Under the pieces are notes generated by a model. The model was not told the origin of the DNA and did no database searches. It was given only the letters and a program-made list of their open reading frames with translations. Shown piece by piece: positions 56,757 through 64,000 of a stretch of DNA of 64,000 bases. Each line of letters starts with the position of its first letter. Position 1 is the stretch's first letter. The stretch spans positions 41,729,161-41,793,160 of the forward strand of contig NC_133769.1 of NCBI RefSeq assembly GCF_003597395.2. The letters run 5' to 3'. A program made the position numbers and the translations under genes. Origin of the DNA: Chelonoidis abingdonii. Lineage: Eukaryota > Chordata > Testudines > Testudinidae.

Positions 56757-57059
56757 GTAGCGGTATTAGAGAATGCAGAAGCCCAGCAGCAGAGTGGGAG
56801 CTATGCAGTTTATTGCGCTGAGTGCAACATGTATGATTACCTGCCCTGTGGCTGGGTGGCATGTGCGCGCGTTCGGTTCAAGGAACTCCTGGCCCTCAGA
56901 GAGTGCGTGCAGGCTTTGGAGGAGCTAATCGAGGCAGAGAGGCATGTTGATGAGGCTTTCCGGGACACCGCAGAATTGTCTCACCTAGCCCCTGCGCTGT
57001 TGAAGAGGAGAAGGAGGAGGAGGAAAGGCCCAGGGAAGCAGAGCAGTCAACAGGAATAG
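56757..57059 (+). pseudogene. Zinc-finger/coiled-coil ORF of a retroelement, fragment
   Basis: The frame is open from just after a TAG at 56754 to a stop at 57059, about 100 codons; the first Met is at 56829, but conserved residues lie upstream of it. It reads QQQSGSYAVYCAECNMYDYL, then PCGWVACARVRFKELLALRE, a CxxC...C pattern in which the expected final Cys is replaced (ACARV). A heptad-like helix (VQALEELIEAERHVDEAF) and a highly basic end (KRRRRRRKGPGK) follow. Zn-binding plus coiled coil plus basic tail fits an ORF1 or gag-like nucleic-acid-binding protein of a retroelement. It is directly followed by a CR1-like 3' end. It could be CR1 ORF1 or an LTR-element product; I cannot decide. Confidence 0.5.
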
Positions 57060-57109
57060 AGGGAAACCTTCCCATAACTGGAACCCTCCTTCCAGATGGT
57101 GTTGGATGC

Positions 57110-57412
57110 TGGAGTCTCCTTGCCTGAGGAGGTTGTGAAGGCTAGGACTACAACAAGGTTTAAAAGAGAACCTCCATGAATTTATCTAGTTAAGTCCATT
57201 AATGGCTAATGGCAGGATAGGTAAGGAATGGTGTACCTAGCCTCTGTTTGTCAGAGCATGGAGATGGATGGCAGGATAGAGATCACTTGATCATTACCTG
57301 TTAGGTTCACTCTCTCTGGGGCACCTGGCACTGGCCACTGTCAGTGGACAGGATACTGGGCTAGAAGGACGATTGGTCTCACCTAGTACGGCCATTCTTA
57401 CGTTCACCAAGT
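57110..57412 (+). mobile_element. CR1-like LINE 3' end
   Basis: The run GGCTAGGACTACAACAAGGT, TAAGTCCATTAATGGCTAAT, GATCACTTGATCATTACCTG, GGGGCACCTGGCACTGGCCA, GGATACTGGGCTAGAAGGAC, GGCCATTCTTACGTTC is a well-known CR1-related 3' UTR of sauropsids, complete to its 3' terminus, in plus orientation. Confidence 0.85.
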
Positions 57413-57737
57413 ACAAACTTACGCTGATATAGCGACACTGATACAAACCTCTAGCATAGATACACTGAACTGGTGTAAGACAGCAGGACTTATGAGGATA
57501 AATGGCATCAGCCCACACACTAATGGAATTAGTACCATGCATCTATACTAGAGATTGACACCAGAGCTGGGTGGGAAATAAGATTTCTGGGCCTATCAAA
57601 ATTTGAGATTTCAGAAGGGTTCCAATTTTGCAGTGTAAGAAACCAAGATCATTCAAAGTGTTTTGTTAAAAGCCGGGGGGAGATGCGGGGAGGAGGAACA
57701 CACTCCTCACTGCCTGCCCACAGATTAGCCAACAGAC

Positions 57738-57870
57738 CAGGTGTCAGGGCACTCAGCTGGGATGTGGGCAACCCAGGTTCAAGTCTCTACTCTGCTTGAT
57801 TCGGAGCAAGGACTTGAATCCTGGTCTCTCTCATTCCAGATGCATGCTCTAACCATCAGGTTATTGGGTG
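57738..57870. mobile_element. tRNA-like palindromic repeat with two inverted B boxes
   Basis: The left arm GCACTCAGCTGGGATGTGGG then CCCAGGTTCAAGTCT and the right arm, read in reverse (TTAGAGCATGCATCTGGAAT, ACCAGGATTCAAGTCC), are copies of the same tRNA-like unit facing each other. B-box motifs are GGTTCAAGTCT at 57776-57786 and, on the minus strand, GGATTCAAGTCC at 57810-57821. The A-box part is present as GGTTAGAGCATGCATC on the minus strand near 57860. I recognise it as a repeat of the turtle lineage. It is not a functional tRNA gene because no acceptor stem or anticodon loop can be folded around either arm. Confidence 0.6.
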
Positions 57871-57899
57871 ATTCTGGGGTGGGGACTCAGGGTCTTTCT

Positions 57900-58767
57900 A
57901 GGGACAAAGGGGAGGGGAAATTCCATACTAGACCAGACTGACCAAAGGTTCATTCAAACTGGTTTCCACAAATCAGCATTTTCAAGGGAGTGGGGGAGAG
58001 AATTTAAAACAAAATCCAACCACACCTGTTTCATCAGAAAATTCCCAACTAGCTTTTGTTTACACTGGGATCAGTAAGTAAATCAGTTTAATTATACCAG
58101 CAAAGACTTCCCTCGTCTAGACAAGCCTAACAAATAGCCAACACTTTACTGACTTTTGCACCTATTATAGGCAAAGGGATGTTTAAAAAGCCCAATTATA
58201 ACCACCACTCACATCTTTTATCAATGAGGGCTTAAAGGACCAGTGTCAGCAGGGATAAAAACCTGGGTTTGAGGAGGGGAAGGTAACTTGACCATCTTAA
58301 CACATGTTGATGGCAGCATGCCTTGTCTACATTAGACATTTAAAATTATGTATTTGTACTCTGGTAGCACTTGAAGACCCCAAGTCAGGGCAGAAGACAG
58401 CCCAGGCAACAGTATTGCCAAATCACGAGTTAAGCTGCAAAAGAGTTATCAGAATGACTTAAGAAGCCATGAGATTCTTAAAATAATGAATCTGGGGCTC
58501 TTTTATATATAATCAACCCATTATGTTTGTAGAGCAGCTATCTGGAAGCTTTGCTGTGGTGTGGGGAGGAGGCAGTGATGTGAGGCTGTTCTGAGAGCAG
58601 GAGAGACACGGAAGATGAGAGAGAGAGAGATTACTTCGATCCAGCACCATTCTCTGTGCCATTACTAGTCACTTCAGTCCAGTATTACCCCTCTATGACT
58701 AAAAGCAGTCAGTCAATGACCTAACCCTAAATGTAGTTAGGAAGAAGCTTACAGCCGTAGCAACTAA
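57900..58767. other. Gene-free stretch
   Basis: Nothing recognised except a short (GA)n at 58617-58631. Confidence 0.45.
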
Positions 58768-58985
58768 GGGCAGGTCTAAACTACCTCTTAAGTCGATGCA
58801 ACTTATGTCACTCAGGGGTATGAAAGAGACACCTCCTTGCTTGGGTCGCTGTAACTTGTATCACTCGTTGTCCACACTGGCACTATGTCAGCAGGAGACC
58901 CTATCCTGTTGGTACAGCATGTCTTCACCAGACACGCTACAGTGCTGCAGCTCCACCAATGCAGTGCTTCTAGTGTAGACCTGCC
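58768..58985. mobile_element. Harbinger-like MITE
   Basis: The left end GGGCAGGTCTAAACTACC and the right end TAGTGTAGACCTGCC are inverted. TAA precedes the left end. The interior includes ACTATGTCAGCAGGAGACC and GTCTTCACCAGACACGCTAC, modules shared with the elements at 38.5 and 40.0 kb. Confidence 0.8.
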
Positions 58986-58989
58986 GGTA

Positions 58990-61560
58990 GACAACCTCGC
59001 TCTTGCAAACGCTTGTGCATTTTTTGTTCAGTTTTATTTTATTTAAAAGTATTGTATGACTCAGAGGAAAAGCCTCAAATGCTTCAAAAGAATTCTCACG
59101 TTTGACTGCCACAGCTTTATTAGAAGTAACTGAGCCACTGATCCTCGAGGATATATTCTCAGGAGAAACAATATCACTTCTAGACAGAGAAGCCTGTGAA
59201 CATATACTCCACAGGCCTTGGCTAACCAAAAACAGTCAACAAGAGAGATACTCATTGAGAGATACTGACAAATGGAATGTTACAACTTTATAGACAGAAA
59301 TGCAAACACGTACTTCTAAGGAGGAGAAGTTATTTCCCCTTTATTCCTCTTTTCCCTCAAGTCTTCAGCCAATTTCATACTACTGCTTTAAAGAGGCTGG
59401 CATGTAATACTGCTGACTCCTTGCATTCAGATGGGAACCTCTCTCAACCACTAGTTTAGATAAACCAACATCCTCCAACTAACAAGTTTCACAACTGATC
59501 AAAAAAGTTTGAAAGAGGAAGAATTTCCTAACAGAACAGTAATGTCTGGGAGAACTCAAATTGCTCTCCTTCCATTGTCACCAGGAAGCTGCAGAAAAAC
59601 AGGCAGACAGATCTCAAAGTACTCAACACTAGATTCTTTAAAATCAACTTAATAAAAACTAGTACTGTGCTTTTGACTAGAACCAGTGAAAAATACTACA
59701 TACTGTATATTAAAGAATCTGACAGTTACATTGCTCATGTTTAAAGAGCAACTGATACCTATATCAAAAACGGGTTTGAAAACAAGAGGTTCCCCTCACT
59801 CCCTCCCGCAAGTAAGGATCTCCATGCAAAATATGTTTCATGGGAATGACTCAATGTGAACATGGGGCTGGATTAACAGGGGCTGCTGCATACAATGAAA
59901 GAATTGTAAAATAATCTGCAGTTACATTTTCTGAAAAGGTATCTATTGTTTATGTTAGAAACCAACGTTCCCAATAGCCAGACCAAAGAGCTAAGTTTAA
60001 CAGATGTCACACACGGATATTGACGTCCTCTCAAATTCTATAAAACTTTGTAGGATAGGAAGTTGACCCCGAATGAAGGTTAGCCCCAAAACAGATGATC
60101 TATCCAAAGTTCTGGTATTCTGCAATCACAGTCCTGGAAGCTCCATCTTTAGAACTGATGTCACTCAATCAGCGAGAGCACATGTCTGCTTCAAGAGTAG
60201 TAGCTATCCCAAAAACGCTATTTGGGAAAGGCTTTTGGAAGAAATAAATCCTAAACTTGAAATCTCAGTGCCCCAAGGTCATTCAAGTTGGTTACGACAC
60301 ACACAGCAGGTCCACTGGCAGCTTGCTCACACATCTTTTAGGAGCTGCTCACACTAATTAAAACCCTTAAACATGTGGAGGGAAGAGAAAAAAATGCAAG
60401 ATGACTATGTGGTACTTCAAAGGAGACATTATGTGAACTGGCAACTTTTGGGCTCTACTGCACCCCAGCATTCTCTCTAGACCACCTAGAACTCCTTTTA
60501 AGTATATATCCATCAGTTTAGACAATTCTGGAGTATACCCCTATGGGCCAGCAGGAAACAAATTCTTTTTATCCCTAAGGGAAAGGGCGTGGGTCATAGC
60601 ACAACTCTTAAGATTCAACAGCAAGAGAAGAGAATAAAAATTGGCATACATAACAGCGTTTCCAGTCCCTTTGATTGGGGGGGGGGGGGTTGAAATCACA
60701 CTGTATGCTGTCTTGTTGAATCGATAGGCAAAAAAGATACGCACACTCTAGCGCTGTTGTTCATAATTATGACTGCTTAACACAATACTGTGAACCTTTC
60801 ACCATTTAGCACATCAGGTAGAATCACAGGTACAGCCAGCAAATGCACTTATCAAGCATGTACTCATGATACCCTGATGTTCCATGGAGTTCTGATGCAT
60901 CCAAGTCTTGATTTGATTCAACCCACACCACACCAATAAAAAAGAAAATAAGGATTATGGGCATCAGCTCTGTTAAGACAAACAGAAAAAAGTATTTCCT
61001 AAACTCCCATCTTTTATTCAAGCTAATATATATTTATTACCTAAACCAGCAGGAAACTTAGCCAGTCATTGTCACATCAAACTACCACCACCTGGGCTGA
61101 CCCATCACCCATGCTGCTCCTCCTTTTGAGGTGGGGGGGAAGAGGAGGAAAATCTATGAAATCTTCTTCCTCCCCCTCTGCATTTAATTTTGGATTCTAC
61201 TGTCACCACATACTTGTACCCCCCACCCCTCCATCTCCTGCTAGCAAGTAATCACTTTGAAGAATGAACTTTCCTCTTACAAATCCACAAGCAAGATAAC
61301 TGCTCCCCAGAGCTAGGATACCTGCTCATTAAGTGCCGCAATCAAAACATTTTTTCAAGAGCAGCAGATTCCTATAACATCCTGTGTAATCACAGTAACT
61401 CCCACACCAGCAGACTTCTCTCCCATCAGCAGCCCATGAGCAGTGCAGCTCCAATTTATTAGACCAGATTCTTAACCCCTTACCCACTTTCACTAGCACC
61501 TTGCTTCACAAGTAGCCTCACTGACTTCAATGGGATTACTCCTGTGAGTAACTGCTCACT
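58990..61560. other. Gene-free stretch
   Basis: No supported gene. G13 lies at 60677-60689. Small frames on both strands have no domains. Confidence 0.45.
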
Positions 61561-61561
61561 G

Positions 61562-61675
61562 AGGGTACGTCTTCACGAGAAACGCTGAAGCTGCACTGCT
61601 GTAGAGCTTCAGTCTAGACAAACTATAGCAATGGGACAACCCCTCCTGTCGCTGTGTTAATCCACCTCCTGTAAG
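61562..61675. mobile_element. Harbinger-like MITE fragment, right side missing
   Basis: GGGTACGTCTTCACGAGAAA at the left, then GCTGTAGAGCTTCAGTCTAG and TCGCTGTGTTAATCCACCTC, resembles the left half of the GTCTACAC-type MITEs. No matching right end was found. Confidence 0.5.
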
Positions 61676-61976
61676 GTCTGAGGCCTTTTTCTGCAACCAC
61701 ATTAGGAAAGCAGCAGCCATAAGCCAAGAAGCAGGAAGTGTCATCCTCACAGTCCATCTGAAAATTACATTCAAATAATACAATATCAGGCTGGTAAGAA
61801 GGTGATTTTGTCCTAATAGTACCCACCACCACCAGATAAAGAAACAGATCTTAAGATGTTTAAAGAGAACTTTGTTTGATAGCATTCTATCCGGCAAGGA
61901 ATCACTTATCAAGAGTTGTGGGTATGAAATCTCTACTCATTTATTATTTTGCTTTTATGGTCCCTACTTCTCCATT

Positions 61977-62080
61977 AAAAAAGCAACAGAGTCCTGTGGC
62001 ACCTTATAGACTGACAGATGTATTGGAGCATAAGCTTTCGTGGGTGAATACCCACTTCGTCAGACGTATGTAATGGAAAT
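61977..62080 (-). mobile_element. Penelope-like element terminus, short copy
   Basis: AAAAAAGCAACAGAGTCCTG, GGCACCTTATAGACTGACAG and ATACCCACTTCGTCAGACG equal the left end at 44503-44590, that is, the terminus without the tail. TCCATT flanks both sides (61971-61976 and 62082-62087). This shows that the tail-less end can exist alone. Confidence 0.78.
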
Positions 62081-62179
62081 TTCCATTCTTTATCTGTGTG
62101 TTTTCTGTCTGGTCCTCTGATTGTTTAGGTCTCTTACATAACTAATTTTGCAAGGTTTAAATCAACTAAGGTGGTGGGG

Positions 62180-62640
62180 TATGACTGGAAGAATTGTTTC
62201 ATGGTATGTTAGGATTGGACGAAGAATTATTTTTTGTAATACTTGAGTAAAATGATTGGTTAAGGTACAGCTAAGCAGGACTCAAGTTTCACTATATAAA
62301 CTGGGGTCCAAAATGAAGTTCTTTGGAACCATCTCCAGGACACAGCCCCAATATCAGAGCTGCCAAACCTCAACACTCTGCCAACTATATCGTGCAGAAG
62401 CTGGAGTCCCCAGATGACCTGATCCTGACTGGCCAGGAGAAAAATATTCATCTTATTGGGAGTGGTGAGCTTTGTGTGCTGAGTGTGTGTATTCTGTTTT
62501 GGTGATTGTTAATAGACATTCAGAATATTACTGTTTACAGCTCTTTCACTGGCAAAAGATCCCACAAACCCTTACAGTGTAAGGTTATGCCCTGAACCCA
62601 CGGAACCGTATGAGTGGGTGACTAAATTCAAAGGGTTACG
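62180..62640 (+). mobile_element. Possible solo LTR or promoter-bearing repeat
   Basis: An inverted CCAAT box (TGATTGGTTAAGG, about 62255) is followed at the right distance by a TATA box (CACTATATAAACTGGGG, about 62290-62306). A start-site-like region follows, and then TTGTGTGCTGAGTGTGTGTA and GTTACGCCTTGAGCCCTAGG. The promoter layout fits an LTR, but TG/CA ends and a TSD were not identified and boundaries are approximate. Confidence 0.45.
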
Positions 62641-62708
62641 CCTTGAGCCCTAGGAACTGGGCAAAGATGGGTAACACTCCCTGAAAGATAATTCTTGCAT
62701 CGACCCAG

Positions 62709-63368
62709 CACTGTCTACACCAGGGGTTAAGATTAACTTAACTCAGGGGTGGGCAAACTTTTTGGCCTGAGGGCCACATCTGGATATGGACATTGTATGG
62801 CGGGCCTGAATGCTCACAAAATTGGAGGTTGGGGTGAAGGAGGGGGTGAGGCCTCTGGCTCTGGGGTGTGGCATTGGGAGTGTAGGAAGGTGCTCCAGGC
62901 TGGGACTGAGGGGTTCAGAGGATGGGAGGGGGATCGGGGTGCATGCTCTGGGTGGCGCTTACCTCAAGCAGCTCCCAGAAGCAGCAGAGGCAGCAGCATA
63001 TCCCGCCCTCCAGCTACTATGCGGAGGCACGGCCAGGCAGCTTTGTGTGCTGCCCTGTCCGCAGGCGCCGCCCCTGCAGCTACCATTGGCCACGGTTCCC
63101 AGCTAATGGGAGCTGCTGGGGCCACACTTCTGGCAGAGACAGCATGCAGAGCCCCCTGGCTGTCCTACGCATAAGAGCTGGAGGCTGTACATGCCGTTGC
63201 TTCCAGAAGCCGCATGGAGCAGGGCAAGCCCCCGACCCCGCTCCCCGGCAGGAGCTTGGGGGCCGGATTAAAACTTCTGGAGGGCTAGATGCAGCCTTCG
63301 GGCCGTAGTTTGCCCACCCCTGACTTAACTACATTGATTAGAGGTCAGTCTAACTTTTTAGTGTAGAC
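62709..63368. mobile_element. Harbinger-like MITE interrupted by a hAT element
   Basis: The outer parts are CTGTCTACACCAGGGGTTAA on the left and ACTTTTTAGTGTAGACC on the right, inverted to each other. The hAT at 62744-63322 lies between them. Confidence 0.6.
62744..63322. mobile_element. Non-autonomous hAT element with perfect 8-bp TSD
   Basis: Ends CAGGGGTGGGCAAACTTTTT and the inverse of CAGGGGTGGGCAAACTACGG, flanked by acttaact on both sides (62736-62743 and 63323-63330). The 579-bp interior is GC-rich. The plus-strand frames across it do not resemble a transposase. It is the youngest layer at this site. Confidence 0.93.
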
Positions 63369-63369
63369 C

Positions 63370-64000
63370 TTTCCTAAGAGGAATCCACACTTCACAATTG
63401 GTCCTTTGATAGCATCTGTACATCTGCAGAACCTAAAGCTTTCCTACATCTTAGAGTATGGGTTTGTCACTGACTACAAATACCAGCTCTTAGTCTCACT
63501 GTCAATTGTGGAATGGAGTTGCATACTGAGTCACAGCGATTCTTCAGCCTCTCTTTGTATTTAATTAGACCCATTTCTTTTTGGTAGGCTGACGAGAAAC
63601 ACGATGCCGTACTTTAACAAATGCTGACCCACCTGCACATTGGAATGGACCAAAACTTTAAAAAAACAACAATAATTCCTTATTACCAGTCATTTTATTT
63701 ATATTTAGGGTTTTTTGTTTGAAAATAATCTTGATTCTCCATTTCCCAGATTCTAGCCAAAATACTAGATGGAGCAGAAACGAGTTAATGGAACTTAACA
63801 GATTTTGTTATAAGTGCAGAAATAAAAACACATACACACCACACATACCCCTAGCACAGTGATCACTCTTGGATGTCACGCACAAAGCCAAGAGAAGAAA
63901 AGAAAAAAAAATTCAAGAAAAGGAGAACAAGGATGTCTGGAAATTGATTGCCTCACAATTTTAGTGGAACAGTTGGAATAAGACGTTGAGTGCACCTTAA
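63370..64000. other. Gene-free stretch to window end
   Basis: Nothing recognised in the last 0.6 kb. Confidence 0.45.

Noticed and set aside
57738..57870. A functional tRNA gene
   Set aside because: B boxes are present, but neither arm forms a cloverleaf with an anticodon stem and acceptor stem; the palindrome fits a repeat.
63001..63308. Overlapping plus-strand frames of 98 to 141 codons
   Set aside because: They lie in the GC-rich interior of the hAT element at 62744-63322 and show no transposase motifs.

Overview
The window looks like repeat-dense vertebrate nuclear DNA, most likely from a turtle (Testudines) or a close sauropsid. It is AT-rich, mostly non-coding, and no cellular gene, tRNA, rRNA or operon-like structure could be supported. 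Almost every recognisable coding trace belongs to a transposable element. The assignment rests on the mix of elements: CR1 LINE 3' ends, Penelope-like elements with the reptile-type 'ctataaggtgccacagga' terminal region, pogo/Tigger, two-gene Harbinger and hAT families. Family names come from recognised motifs and remembered consensus, not from a search.

Layout. 1-3.8 kb: no recognisable gene. 3.8-5.9 kb: Harbinger-type element with a TTA target-site duplication (TSD) and one Myb/SANT-like relic. 7.8-11.4 kb: Tigger element with a broken transposase on the minus strand, a (GA)n tract and a second TIR element nested inside it that carries a GC-rich tandem array. 13.8-15.0 kb: two non-autonomous hAT elements. 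15.9-16.9 kb: RTE-like reverse transcriptase relic split by a CR1 3' fragment. 17.3-21.1 kb: cluster of Harbinger elements, including one that still shows both genes (Myb-like on +, DDE transposase on -). 23.7 kb: short Penelope-like copy. 26.1-26.7 kb: weak LTR-like stretch. 32.6-33.8 kb: TIR element with a C-rich interior. 38.3-39.9 kb: Harbinger MITEs and a Penelope-like insertion with a MITE nested in it. 43.6 kb: LINE C-terminal relic. 44.5-48.2 kb: large Penelope-like insertion with inverted ends, a 12-bp TSD, an assembly gap and error-rich duplicated sequence. 48.3-52.8 kb: CR1 relics and Harbinger MITEs. 53.7-57.4 kb: LTR-like sequences, a zinc-finger-like ORF and a CR1 3' end. 57.7 kb: tRNA-like palindrome. 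58.8-63.4 kb: MITEs, a Penelope fragment, an LTR-like region and a hAT nested in a MITE.

The elements form readable insertion layers. Many are bounded by intact TSDs (TTA, CTA, TCA, TA, 8 bp, 12 bp), so their order of insertion can be read directly. The most informative observations are: (1) Penelope-like insertions with inverted ends and 12-bp TSDs; (2) a degraded but nearly complete Harbinger in the same window as MITEs that share its termini; (3) nesting of a GC-rich TIR element in Tigger; (4) CR1 inserted directly after the RT catalytic motif of an RTE-like LINE; and (5) a probable assembly artefact around the N gap. No new host biological system was found.
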